Shown: positions 35,328 to 43,407 of the stretch, piece after piece
Layout of the letters: each line of letters opens with the position of its first letter
How positions within the stretch are numbered: the first letter of the stretch is position 1
Source of the DNA: Barnesiella sp. An22
GTDB taxonomy: Bacteria; Bacteroidota; Bacteroidia; Bacteroidales; Barnesiellaceae
Assembly: GCF_002159975.1 (NCBI RefSeq)
Contig: NZ_NFJR01000019.1
Span: 1 to 45,528 of the forward strand
DNA: 45,528 nt
Direction: 5' to 3'
The notes under the pieces: generated by a model
The model's database searches: none
The model's input: only the letters and a program-made list of their open reading frames with translations
What the model was told of the DNA's origin: nothing
Translations under genes and position numbers: made by a program

Positions 35328-35396
35328 ATGCCCGCCCGCCGACCTCATCGAGCCGACCATCCCCGGGACTGCCTCATTTTCTCACCCTCGCGGAAA

Positions 35397-35439
35397 TACC
35401 ATACCTTTACCCTCCGACAAAAAACAATACAGTATGGTA
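35397..35439. repeat. Inverted repeat spanning the invertase start codon
   Basis: TACCATAC (35397-35404) and GTATGGTA (35432-35439) are perfect complements separated by 27 bp. The right arm contains the start codon of the recombinase gene. The spacer holds TTTACCCTCCGAC and an A-rich stretch. It may be an autoregulatory operator, an mRNA hairpin that hides the start codon, or a recombination-site relic. Confidence 0.5.
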
Positions 35440-36072
35440 ATTGCATATTTAAGAATCAGCACCAGCAGACAGCACCTCGACAACCAGGCCGACGAAATCA
35501 GACGTTTTGCCCGCTCTCGCGACATGAACATCGACCGGTGGGTAACCGAGATTGTAAGTGGAAAGAAAGACCAACGAGAGCGAAAACTCGGAAGGGTAAT
35601 CAGACAGTTGAAACCGGGCGACACCCTTATCGTAACCGAAATCTCGCGATTGAGCCGTACCCTCACCGAAATCATGGCCATCATGGGCCGATGCCTCGAG
35701 AAGCAAATCACCATCTACTCGACCAAAGACGGCTATGCCTTCGACAACACCATCAACAGCAAGGTGCTCTGCTTTGCCTTTGGCCTTGTGGCCGAAATCG
35801 AACGTAACCTCATCTCGATGCGAACCAAAGAGGCGCTGGCCCTGCGCAAGGCCGAAGGGGTAATCTTGGGCCGCCGCAAGGGGAGCATCACCAAATTGCG
35901 TCTCCTCATCGACCACGAGCCCGATATTATCGAGCGGCTGGCCCGAGGCGAGTCGATTCGCTCGATATGCCGGGGATACGGTGTATCGACCGACACCTTT
36001 CTCAAGTTGCGCAAGCTGTCGCCCCGGGTAGAGTGCGCCTTCCGCTACAAACAGCTACCGGCCCCCGAATAA
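35434..36072 (+). CDS. Serine recombinase of the Mpi/resolvase-invertase family
   Basis: A 212-residue small serine recombinase. The catalytic domain opens IAYLRISTSRQ with S9 as the nucleophile. The arginine-rich active-site segment ISRLSRTLTE and the E-helix region (NSKVLCFAFGLVAEIERNLIS) are intact. The C-terminal HTH (about 165-200, SIRSICRGYGVSTDTFLKL) binds DNA. The closest recognisable type is Mpi, the Bacteroides invertase that flips promoters of surface-polysaccharide loci. I found no invertible pair here by eye, so targets may be elsewhere. It is flanked by terminators on both sides and stands alone. Confidence 0.88.
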   Translation: MVIAYLRISTSRQHLDNQADEIRRFARSRDMNIDRWVTEIVSGKKDQRERKLGRVIRQLKPGDTLIVTEISRLSRTLTEIMAIMGRCLEKQITIYSTKDGYAFDNTINSKVLCFAFGLVAEIERNLISMRTKEALALRKAEGVILGRRKGSITKLRLLIDHEPDIIERLARGESIRSICRGYGVSTDTFLKLRKLSPRVECAFRYKQLPAPE

Positions 36073-36074
36073 AA

Positions 36075-36112
36075 AGGGGGCTGTACCCGGATGTCACGGA
36101 TACAGCCCCTTG
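36075..36112. terminator. Bidirectional terminator between invertase and GDPD gene
   Basis: GGGGCTGTA (36077-36085) and TACAGCCCC (36101-36109) pair, with an inner CCG/CGG. It sits between convergent genes and belongs to the GGGGCTGT hairpin group. Confidence 0.8.
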
Positions 36113-36153
36113 TGAGAAATAGTCTAATCGCCTATTTAAAGTTCAGTCGTATC

Positions 36154-36924
36154 TTATTTCTTCAGCATCTCCAACAGCAGCACCGGCTCGTTGGTGGTGA
36201 TATAGTCGGCCTTGTGGTCGATGAAGTATTGCAGGTCTTCGGCCTTGTTGACCGTCCACACATTCACGGTGAGGCCCAGGAGGTGTGCCTCGTCGATCCA
36301 TTGCGGATTGGCTTTCAAAACCTTATAGGCATAGTCGAGGCCGGTATAGCCCAACTCCTTGAGTTCGGCCGGGGTCTTGTCGCCGTTGAGATAGGCCACC
36401 TTGGCCTCGGGCGCCAGCTTTATCAGTTCGGTCCCCACCAGGTTGCTGAAGGCAATATACTCCACCTGCGCCTCCATCTTCTTGGCCTTCACCATATCGA
36501 CCACCTTCCGGGCCAGTTCGATATTGCGCTCGGGAGTCGACTGGGTTTTCAGCTCCAGCACCAGAATCATGGGAGCCAGTTTCTTGCCGGCATCGAGGTA
36601 AGCCTCGAGCGAAGGCAGATTCTCGCCGTTTTTCAGTTTCGACCGGGTGAGCCGGTCGAAATTGCTCTTCTCGATCTCCAGCCCGTCGAGTGTATGGGCA
36701 TCGTGATTGACCACCAGCCGACCATCGGCCGTGAGCCAAATGTCCAGTTCCGAACCCCAGCAACCGGCCTCATGAGCTTTTTGCAATGAAGCAATCGAGT
36801 TTTCGGCCGAACCTTCACACTTCCAATAACCGCGATGTGCCACAGCATGAGTGGTGTACTGAGCATAAGCACTCTGCGACAGGGCCAGCAATAGAGCAGC
36901 CGCCATAAAGAGTTTCGATTTCAT
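36154..36924 (-). CDS. Glycerophosphodiester phosphodiesterase
   Basis: A 256-residue exported GDPD. The signal peptide ends AYAQ near residue 22. The TIM-barrel catalytic set is present: H30 and R31 in AVAHRGYW, E59 and D61 in GSELDIWL, H74 in VVNHDAHTLDG, and the ELK strand near 124. It should hydrolyse glycerophosphodiesters to glycerol-3-phosphate in the periplasm. It lies 35 nt downstream of the HAD phosphatase gene, so the pair probably forms an operon for recovering phosphate or glycerol from lipid head groups. Confidence 0.9.
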   Translation of the reverse strand: MKSKLFMAAALLLALSQSAYAQYTTHAVAHRGYWKCEGSAENSIASLQKAHEAGCWGSELDIWLTADGRLVVNHDAHTLDGLEIEKSNFDRLTRSKLKNGENLPSLEAYLDAGKKLAPMILVLELKTQSTPERNIELARKVVDMVKAKKMEAQVEYIAFSNLVGTELIKLAPEAKVAYLNGDKTPAELKELGYTGLDYAYKVLKANPQWIDEAHLLGLTVNVWTVNKAEDLQYFIDHKADYITTNEPVLLLEMLKK

Positions 36925-36959
36925 AGTTATCTCACGTTTTTATTGGGTTTATAACTTGT

Positions 36960-37916
36960 TCAAGGTTTCATATTCTCGGCATTGGTCCTTATCTCGAAGA
37001 GAGCCGTCTTGAAATCGACCTGCGTATCGCGCACATCGTTGCAACGGACGATAAGGGCCCCCTCCTTCTCCCAATACGACTTCACGGTGTGGCCGTTCAT
37101 GGGACCGTCGGCTTCGCCCCGCACGGTTACATCGTCGGGGTTGACGACAATCTTCAATCCCCGCGATTCGTTGAGCATGTCCATATCGCCCCGACTGTTC
37201 CCCCCCACAATGAGGGGCACCGCCTTGATGTAGGTAGGTATCACCTGTGCCTTACCGTCGTCCTGAGGTATGGGCATGATAATCTCGTCGCTCATCACAC
37301 CGTTCTTCACCACCCCCTTCACGCCCAGTACATGCGTCACGGGGATACCCAACTCGTCGGCCACAAAGCGCTGATAGAGGAACTCGGGCGAGGCGGTAAG
37401 AATCCATACTTCAAAGCCAAACTCCTTCAGATTGGCAATCAAGGCCTTCATCTCGGGATACATTTTCCCCTTATAAGAGCGCATGTAGCAGTCGTAACCG
37501 ATTGTCGCAATCTCCTCGGGAGTCATGCCGGCGAAGAAATGGACCCGATCCTCGACATAGGGTTTGCCCACGTTGTTGCCATCCTTCACCATGCGGTCGA
37601 TAATCGCCATCTTCTGCCGGGCCAACCGGTCGGTGCGCTCCCGGTAATGCGTCTGGGCATAGGCATAGAGAGCCTCGTCGGCCAGATAGTAGGGGGCTTG
37701 CCCGAATACGGTACCATCGCAATCGAAGACGGCAACCTTGCGGTCGGTAATCGAGAGAGTCGTTTGCAGAAACTCCTCTATGCGTTCATTCGTCTCGGCG
37801 GGCCAGGTCGAAATGGGCCGATAGGTTTGAGCCGACAACACTGAGACTACACTCACGGCGAGTATTACCCAGGTTTCACGCAGCCGACTCAATCGGGGAA
37901 AATCTATCCTCTTCAT
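36960..37916 (-). CDS. Exported HAD-superfamily phosphatase
   Basis: A 318-residue protein with a signal peptide (about 1-30, ending LSAQ). HAD motifs are clear: D65 and D67 in VFDCDGTV, ILTASPE (motif II), a lysine in motif III, and GGNSRGDMDML (motif IV). The insertion between motifs I and II, with HFFAGMTPEEI, resembles phosphoserine-phosphatase-like HAD enzymes, here exported. Its substrate is unknown, probably a small phosphomonoester. An upstream in-frame ATG (38012) overlaps the -7 box, so 37916 is preferred. Confidence 0.85.
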   Translation of the reverse strand: MKRIDFPRLSRLRETWVILAVSVVSVLSAQTYRPISTWPAETNERIEEFLQTTLSITDRKVAVFDCDGTVFGQAPYYLADEALYAYAQTHYRERTDRLARQKMAIIDRMVKDGNNVGKPYVEDRVHFFAGMTPEEIATIGYDCYMRSYKGKMYPEMKALIANLKEFGFEVWILTASPEFLYQRFVADELGIPVTHVLGVKGVVKNGVMSDEIIMPIPQDDGKAQVIPTYIKAVPLIVGGNSRGDMDMLNESRGLKIVVNPDDVTVRGEADGPMNGHTVKSYWEKEGALIVRCNDVRDTQVDFKTALFEIRTNAENMKP

Positions 37917-37948
37917 ATAATTATCATCGGTATGGTTTACAACATCGA

Positions 37949-37956
37949 CAAATATA
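37949..37956 (-). promoter_or_regulatory. -7 box of the HAD-GDPD unit
   Basis: TATATTTG on the minus strand, about 33 bp before the start codon. No TTTG lies at 19-21 bp, so only the -7 element is supported. Confidence 0.5.
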
Positions 37957-38243
37957 CAAATTTTATTCTTCTCCACGGTTTTCAAAGGGAAAAATTTCGA
38001 AACAAAAAGCAAATTAAAAAATCAGAAATCGAAAGGAAACGAAAATTTAATATCTCTGTAATCTCCCTGTCAACAGACAAAGCAACCCAATGCCCCGGAC
38101 AATCGCCTCGAATATTACGAAAGGCGATAAAACCGGAACGATAATTCCGAAAATTTTATTTTGCTGATAATAAGATAGATACGAAAAATTATGAAAATTT
38201 TTTTCAGCACAGGTAGGGGGATTTTCAAACTCCGGCGTTATAA
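37957..38243. other. AT-rich intergenic stretch
   Basis: No credible gene; the one open frame here (37932-38144) has Lys/Ile-rich, non-protein-like content. The right part (38150-38210) is very AT-rich and should hold the promoter of the outer-membrane/sigma unit, although no full TAnnTTTG is seen; TATTTTG near 38158 is one base short. Confidence 0.4.
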
Positions 38244-38316
38244 GGTCAAAATCACATAGCTAAGTGACCCACAAGGGAAAGCAAAGCTGCCGGCTTCCCA
38301 CCACGCATGAACGCGG
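38244..38316 (+). promoter_or_regulatory. Structured 5' leader of the outer-membrane/ECF sigma unit
   Basis: GGTCA (38244-38248) pairs with TGACC (38265-38269), with TCAC/GTGA as an alternative. GGGAA (38275-38279) pairs with TTCCC (38295-38299). A small CGC/GCG hairpin follows at 38304-38315. The second hairpin contains GCAAAGCTGCCGGC, which resembles the GCAAAGC-CCGG core of GEMM (c-di-GMP-I) riboswitches, but the second GEMM hairpin is absent downstream. The GC-rich block stands out in AT-rich DNA, about 50 nt before the ATG. It may be a cis-acting RNA of unknown class. Confidence 0.4.
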
Positions 38317-38364
38317 AGAGAAAAAACGGCTCACTATTTACACAACGAAAAAAATTAACAAATT

Positions 38365-38994
38365 ATGAAAATCAAATTTATTGCATTACTTTTGTGCGCA
38401 GCCGTAAGCAGCCATGTTGTAAAAGGACAAGAAACCACCGCTAATAACACCCAGTCTATGCCCCGCCACGAAATACGCCTCTCGGCCAGCGACGGACTCA
38501 TACTCGGACTTGCAAACGTCTTTGGCATGGGCTTGAGCGACGCCGTAACAGGCAGCAAGCGCAGCGACGAAAAATCGAGCCTGGTATACAGTCTGGGTTA
38601 CAGATACTCGATTGCCCGCTTCAGAGTAGGTGCCGACCTGGGATTCGTTCAATCGACCGGCAAGCTGACCCTGATTGGCGAAACGGCTCCCTCACTGAAA
38701 GAGAAAGACCTGAACTTCATGCTGTTGCCCACGGTCGAATTTGTATACTTCAAACGCGGTGTCGTTGAACTCTACGGTGGTGCTTCGGCCGGTGTAAATC
38801 TGGTGAACCACACCGAAAAGAGCCTGAACCAGACGGCTACCAGCAACGCCAAGAAGAGCGACCTCTCTACCAACTTTGCCTACCAGGTAAACCCCATCGC
38901 CCTGCGAGTTGGCAACCAACGCATCGGTGGATTCCTCGAAGCCGGACTCGGATACAAAGGCTTTGTTACCGCCGGTGTAAGCTTGAGATTCTAA
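38365..38994 (+). CDS. Small outer-membrane beta-barrel protein
   Basis: A 209-residue exported protein. The signal peptide ends VVKGQ near residue 21. Alternating strands end in AGVSLRF, with the C-terminal Phe typical of outer-membrane barrels recognised by the BAM machinery. About eight strands are expected from the length. The ligand is unknown. It sits 27 nt upstream of the ECF sigma start with no terminator between, so it is probably the first gene of that operon and may be the main product of the induced regulon. Confidence 0.75.
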   Translation: MKIKFIALLLCAAVSSHVVKGQETTANNTQSMPRHEIRLSASDGLILGLANVFGMGLSDAVTGSKRSDEKSSLVYSLGYRYSIARFRVGADLGFVQSTGKLTLIGETAPSLKEKDLNFMLLPTVEFVYFKRGVVELYGGASAGVNLVNHTEKSLNQTATSNAKKSDLSTNFAYQVNPIALRVGNQRIGGFLEAGLGYKGFVTAGVSLRF

Positions 38995-39021
38995 TCACCC
39001 CATAACCTGCGAGTGCTACTT

Positions 39022-39588
39022 ATGCGAGAGACCAGAAAAGAAACCTTCAAGTCCCTGTTCCAGAAACACTATCCCCGGCTATGCCATATAGCCTACGGAT
39101 ATGTGCTGGACCGAGACGACTCGGAAGACATTGTGCAAGAACTCTTCATCAATGTCTGGGACAAAGGGAAAGATACCTTGCCCGAGAAAGAGTTTGCCGC
39201 CTACATGACCACTGCTATTCGAAACAGCTGCATCTCTTTCCTGCGCAAGAAACAGGGCGCCTTCGTTTCGATCGACGACTATCCCACTGCCGCCATCGAC
39301 ACGCCTGATGAAATCTATGATGAAGCCGACGAAGCGAAATCGCCCGACAATCTCCTGCAAGTAGCACTCGCATCGTTACCTCCTAAATGCAAAGAGGTCT
39401 TTTTACTGGCCAAACTCAAAGGTATGAAATACCGCGAGATTGCCGAGAAACTGAACCTTTCGGAGAAAACCATAGAGAATCAGATGACCCGGGCTATCCG
39501 ACTCTTGCGCACCTATGTGGCCGAAAACAACGCCTTGCGCATGGCCCTTATCTCAATCATTTTATCAATCTTCTTAAACTGCATGTAA
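39022..39588 (+). CDS. ECF-type RNA polymerase sigma factor
   Basis: A 188-residue extracytoplasmic-function sigma factor. Region 2 is visible in LCHIAYGYVLDRDDSEDIVQE with an aromatic FINVWDKG stretch for -10 recognition. Region 4 is an HTH (LPPKCKEVFLLAKLKGMKYREIAEKLNLS). A hydrophobic tail (LISIILSIFLNCM) ends the protein, as in many Bacteroidetes sigma factors of FecI type. An in-frame GTG at 39013 is a less likely start. fecR follows after one base. The target promoter is probably this operon itself. Confidence 0.92.
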   Translation: MRETRKETFKSLFQKHYPRLCHIAYGYVLDRDDSEDIVQELFINVWDKGKDTLPEKEFAAYMTTAIRNSCISFLRKKQGAFVSIDDYPTAAIDTPDEIYDEADEAKSPDNLLQVALASLPPKCKEVFLLAKLKGMKYREIAEKLNLSEKTIENQMTRAIRLLRTYVAENNALRMALISIILSIFLNCM

Positions 39589-39589
39589 A

Positions 39590-40555
39590 ATGGGAAATCA
39601 CGACGACATAGACGAACTGTTGGCCAAACACTTCGCTCACGAACGGCTCACCGCCGCCCAGCAGGCCAAACTGGATCAATGGAAAGCTGCATATCCCGAA
39701 GAGAGCCAACGATTGCAACGGCTTATCGAGATGCCTATCTTCAGCGACACCTCGTTCAAGGTCGACACCGAAAAAGCCTGGGCCAAAGTCGAACCCCAAC
39801 TCAAGGAGCACTCCCTGAAAATCGGAAGCTTCTCGCACAAATCCTGGTTCTACTCTGCCGCTGCCGCCATCGCCTTGATACTGGTAACCACCTGGATGAT
39901 ACTCTCTCACGAGACCGACACTCAATTTGTACGCTACGCCGATATAACCCAAACCGAAAACGTTCTTTTGCCCGATGGGTCGGAGGTTATCCTCTATCCC
40001 CATGCAACCCTGGCATTCCGATATGCCGACGACGGGACCGCCCGTCAGGTAGAACTCAAGGGAAAAGCGTTCTTTCATGTAAAAAACCGTGACAACGCCC
40101 CCTTCAAAATCTCTACCGGACAGATGACGGTCGAAGTCCTGGGGACTTCGTTTCTCGTCGATGCCGCTCACGACAACAAGTCGGGCGTGTTTGTCGAGAG
40201 CGGACGGGTGAAGGTCTCTACCTCATACAACAACGTCATCCTGGAAGCCAACGAAAAGGTCGAAATCGCCGACGACCAGATGACACTGGGCCTGATCGAA
40301 GACCCCGCTTCCTTCTTCGGGAAGGGCGACTCGGTACTGGTTTTCAAAAACAGTCCCATCGCCACGGTGGTCCAGGAGGTGGAAAAGCAGACCGGTGTAA
40401 AAATCGAGCTGGGTAAAGGGCTCGACCGAAACACGGTCACCACCAAAATCAATGTGAGCGAGCGTGAGAGCATCGCGGCCGAACTGGCTTTCGTGTGCGG
40501 CTGCCAATGCGACACCCTGGAAAAGGGGCGACACTACAAACTTTATTATGAGTAA
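39590..40555 (+). CDS. FecR-family anti-sigma regulator
   Basis: A 321-residue membrane regulator. Residues 1-84 are cytosolic and should hold the sigma factor. One transmembrane helix lies at about 87-105 (WFYSAAAAIALILVTTWMIL). The periplasmic FecR domain follows (NVLLPDGSEVILYPHATLAF, then VEVLGTSFLVDA and VESGRVKV), and the last about 65 residues are the DUF4974-type STN-contacting domain. It relays a signal from the TonB-dependent transducer to the sigma factor. The next gene overlaps its end by 8 nt. Confidence 0.93.
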   Translation: MGNHDDIDELLAKHFAHERLTAAQQAKLDQWKAAYPEESQRLQRLIEMPIFSDTSFKVDTEKAWAKVEPQLKEHSLKIGSFSHKSWFYSAAAAIALILVTTWMILSHETDTQFVRYADITQTENVLLPDGSEVILYPHATLAFRYADDGTARQVELKGKAFFHVKNRDNAPFKISTGQMTVEVLGTSFLVDAAHDNKSGVFVESGRVKVSTSYNNVILEANEKVEIADDQMTLGLIEDPASFFGKGDSVLVFKNSPIATVVQEVEKQTGVKIELGKGLDRNTVTTKINVSERESIAAELAFVCGCQCDTLEKGRHYKLYYE

Positions 40556-42986
40556 GTTACAATTCTTATTCTCTATAATAGCACTACTTTGGGTTCATTC
40601 ATCGTTAGGTGAAATTACAAAAAGACCCGTTGCGATAGCAGAAGAGCGGATATCAGTCTCCGCCTCTTCTGCTTCTGTGTTACAATGGTTCGAGCAAATC
40701 GAGCAGCAGTGCGACATCACCCTCTCGTACAACCCCTCGTCGATCGACCTCGACCGGGTGTGCACCTTCAAAACGGCAGGTGTCACCACCGTGGGGAAAC
40801 TGCTGAAAGAGCTCCTGCGGGACTACCGCTTCAAGACCATCGAGATTTCACCCCGCAAACTGGTCATACAAATAGGCGAAGAGAAGTTCTTCACCCTCTC
40901 GGGTACCATCAGCGAAGAGGGAAGCAGCGAAAAGCTCTACGGAGCCATCGTCTCGCTTTACGACGAAAACGAACGGAAACAGTACACCCTCTCCGACGAA
41001 AACGGCCGATTCAGACTGCCGTTGCCCGAAGGGAGTTACCGACTCTGCATCACCTGCATGGGATACGAGCCTTATGAACAGACGATTGTCGTCGACCGCG
41101 ACCTGACCTTGCAACCCCAACTCAATGCCCAGCTCTTCGAAATCGAAGAGGTCACCGTGAATTCGCGCAAACTGAGCAACTCGCTCGACGAACTGGCTCC
41201 TTCGAGCATGCTCTCGTTCAACAGCAACGACCTCTTTTCGCAAATCTGGATTCTGCCGGGCGTGACCGGCATACCCACCGGCAACAACTTTCTGGTCGAC
41301 GGAGGCGGATACGACGAGAACCAGCTTCTGCTCGACGGCGTGCCCGTATACCACCCGGGGCACCTCAACCTGATGCTGCCCGTATTCAACGGCGACGCCG
41401 TGAAGAATATCGTCTTTCACAAAGGGTTCTTCCCCACCAAACTCGAGGGGAAGCTCTCGTCGATTACCGAAATAAACCTCAAGGACGGCAACAAACAGGA
41501 GCACATGCGCACCCTCTCGCTCGACATGCCGGCCGCCTCGATCATGCTCGAAGGCCCCATACTCAAAAACAAACTCTCCTACCTGGTGAGTGCCCGGCGC
41601 AGTTGGCTCGACCTGCTCGACGAGTTTTTCTCCGAAGAGGACCGCCTCAACCACTCGACGCTCGACTTCAACGCCAAGTTGTCGTACGACATCTCGCCGT
41701 CGAGCTCGCTCAAGGCTCTGGCTTACCATGCGCAAGACATCTACCGCATGCCCGTCGGCCCCAAAGAGAAGATTACGGCCATGCGCTGGAACAACCAAAT
41801 CTACCAGCTCGCCTACAACTTTTCGAAAGGGAAATTGAGCAACACCACCTCGCTCTTCTACACCTCACACGAAAATGTGGCGCATGCCGGAATACTGGGT
41901 TTCGAAACCGCGACACGCAGCTACATTCACAGCGGCATCAAGTCGATGAACGTATCAACCGAGTTCACATACAGCTACGACAACATCTACACCACCCGCT
42001 GGGGAGCCAAATATGCCCACGAGGTCTACGACCTGGCCATCCTGGGCGACACGGTACGTGTGCGCCACGAGCCCATCGACCAATTCTCGATTTTCTACGA
42101 CAACCTCATCCGCATCACTTCGCAACTATTCACCCAGGTGGGAGTCCATTTCATTGGCTATCTGCCCGAGAAGCACCGCGACTATTACAGCATCCAGCCC
42201 CGCTTCTCGCTCAAATACTCGCCGTGGACCAACGACCTGTTCTATCTCAACTTCTCGCGCATGGAGCAGTTTTACCACTACCTGCGGTTCAACACCTTCT
42301 ACATGCCCACCGACTTCCGGATGCCCAGCATCGAGTCGTACAAACCACGCTCGTCGGAACACTACGAGGCGGGGTGGAAACACAACCTGCGCAACGGCGC
42401 CCTTGAGCTGTCGGCCTACTACAAGACCCGCCGCAACATCGTGGCCCTGCGCCCCGAGACCTTTGTCGAAGATACCGAGTGGGGCAACTACATCATGACC
42501 GGCAACGGCGACAGCTACGGCATCAAATGTTATTTCTACAACTACTGGCGGCACTGGTTGCTGCAACTCTCCTACACCTATGCCCGCAGCCGCGAGTGGT
42601 TCGACGAACTGAAGGCCAACGGGAAAATACCCTCGCTCTACGACATCCCCCACCAATTGAGCGGAGCCGTCACCTACAACCTCAACAGCAGCTCCTCCTT
42701 CTCGTTGGGCGGACTGTTGAGGTCGGGCAAGATACTCGAAATCGACGAGACGACATTCGACCCCTTCCCCATCGAGCAGTTCCACACCCGACGGGCTCCG
42801 CTCAACTACCGGGTAGACGCCGGCTATTCGTTCAAGAAAAATTTCGGGGACGACAAATTGCTGCTGCTTCGCGTAGGACTCTACAACATCGTAGGCAACC
42901 CGCCCGAAGAGGAGTTGCTCGACTTCTACTCCGTGCACTGGCCCTACAACTGCATGCCTTACGGGAGCATCAGCTTCAAGTTCTGA
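40548..42986 (+). CDS. TonB-dependent outer-membrane transducer
   Basis: An 812-residue receptor. Its layout is: signal peptide (about 1-21), STN signalling domain (about 33-110, SASVLQWFEQIEQQCDITLS), carboxypeptidase-regulatory-like domain (about 115-185), TonB plug (about 210-320, LLLDGVPVYHPGHLNLM), and a 22-strand barrel to the terminal aromatic ISFKF. The STN domain makes it a FecA-type transducer that talks to FecR. No SusD partner follows, so it is not a classical polysaccharide locus; a metal or small siderophore-like ligand is possible. An A-run and hairpin follow. The upstream frame to 40464 is fecR overlap. Confidence 0.93.
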   Translation: MSKLQFLFSIIALLWVHSSLGEITKRPVAIAEERISVSASSASVLQWFEQIEQQCDITLSYNPSSIDLDRVCTFKTAGVTTVGKLLKELLRDYRFKTIEISPRKLVIQIGEEKFFTLSGTISEEGSSEKLYGAIVSLYDENERKQYTLSDENGRFRLPLPEGSYRLCITCMGYEPYEQTIVVDRDLTLQPQLNAQLFEIEEVTVNSRKLSNSLDELAPSSMLSFNSNDLFSQIWILPGVTGIPTGNNFLVDGGGYDENQLLLDGVPVYHPGHLNLMLPVFNGDAVKNIVFHKGFFPTKLEGKLSSITEINLKDGNKQEHMRTLSLDMPAASIMLEGPILKNKLSYLVSARRSWLDLLDEFFSEEDRLNHSTLDFNAKLSYDISPSSSLKALAYHAQDIYRMPVGPKEKITAMRWNNQIYQLAYNFSKGKLSNTTSLFYTSHENVAHAGILGFETATRSYIHSGIKSMNVSTEFTYSYDNIYTTRWGAKYAHEVYDLAILGDTVRVRHEPIDQFSIFYDNLIRITSQLFTQVGVHFIGYLPEKHRDYYSIQPRFSLKYSPWTNDLFYLNFSRMEQFYHYLRFNTFYMPTDFRMPSIESYKPRSSEHYEAGWKHNLRNGALELSAYYKTRRNIVALRPETFVEDTEWGNYIMTGNGDSYGIKCYFYNYWRHWLLQLSYTYARSREWFDELKANGKIPSLYDIPHQLSGAVTYNLNSSSSFSLGGLLRSGKILEIDETTFDPFPIEQFHTRRAPLNYRVDAGYSFKKNFGDDKLLLLRVGLYNIVGNPPEEELLDFYSVHWPYNCMPYGSISFKF

Positions 42987-43003
42987 ACAGGCAAAAAAAA
43001 AAA

Positions 43004-43027
43004 TTCAGCTCCGGGTCTCGGGCTGAA
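43004..43027. terminator. Hairpin after the TonB receptor
   Basis: TTCAGC (43004-43009) and GCTGAA (43022-43027) pair, with an inner CCG/CGG. The plus-strand A-run just before it makes a T-run on the minus strand, so it may act in both directions. Confidence 0.55.
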
Positions 43028-43063
43028 ATCAAAAGAGAGTCACAAACCGGTCACGGCACAAAA

Positions 43064-43080
43064 CTCTCCCTGCGGGGAGG
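43064..43080 (-). terminator. Hairpin after the DUF4250 gene
   Basis: CTCCC and GGGAG pair around TGCG. Read on the minus strand the stem is followed by AGTTTTG, a short U-run. Confidence 0.55.
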
Positions 43081-43100
43081 GCAAGAGCCGGTGCGACCGG

Positions 43101-43280
43101 TTACCAAAACTTGTTCTGGCTGGGGTTGTATTCAAAACCCGCACTGCCCAACTTGGCCACCAGGTCGGCCTTGCTGATGTGCATGTCGTCGCACAGCGCA
43201 TCGAGCGAGGCATAGTTGTCGCGCAACTTGGTGTTGATAAACGAAAACAAGATCATCGGATCTTCGGGTAAGGTATTCAT
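43101..43280 (-). CDS. DUF4250-like small protein
   Basis: A 59-residue protein: MNTLPEDPMILFSFINTKLR, then DNYASLDALCDDMHI, and a C-terminal YNPSQNKFW. The NTKLRD-YxSLDxLCDD block is the hallmark of DUF4250 as I know it, a family of unknown function found across Bacteroidetes and clostridia. It is probably helical throughout and has one Cys. It has its own promoter (-7 at 43307-43314) and hairpin terminator. Confidence 0.88.
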   Translation of the reverse strand: MNTLPEDPMILFSFINTKLRDNYASLDALCDDMHISKADLVAKLGSAGFEYNPSQNKFW

Positions 43281-43306
43281 AATCTATTCCTTTCTGTTTC
43301 GGGGTG

Positions 43307-43314
43307 CAAAGATA
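43307..43314 (-). promoter_or_regulatory. -7 box of the DUF4250 gene
   Basis: TATCTTTG on the minus strand, 27 bp before the start codon. The -33 is weak: CTTG about 22 bp upstream. Confidence 0.5.
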
Positions 43315-43407
43315 GCAATTTCCCCCACAGGTGATACAAGAGAGCGGGAATAAAAATCACCACCCCGCCCCTTGCATATCGGCCGGGCCGGCAGCCGGGC
43401 CAGCGCC

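Noticed and set aside
38244-38316. Assignment of the leader as a c-di-GMP-I riboswitch
   Set aside because: The core resemblance covers only part of the motif, the second conserved hairpin is missing downstream, and c-di-GMP signalling is rare in this group.
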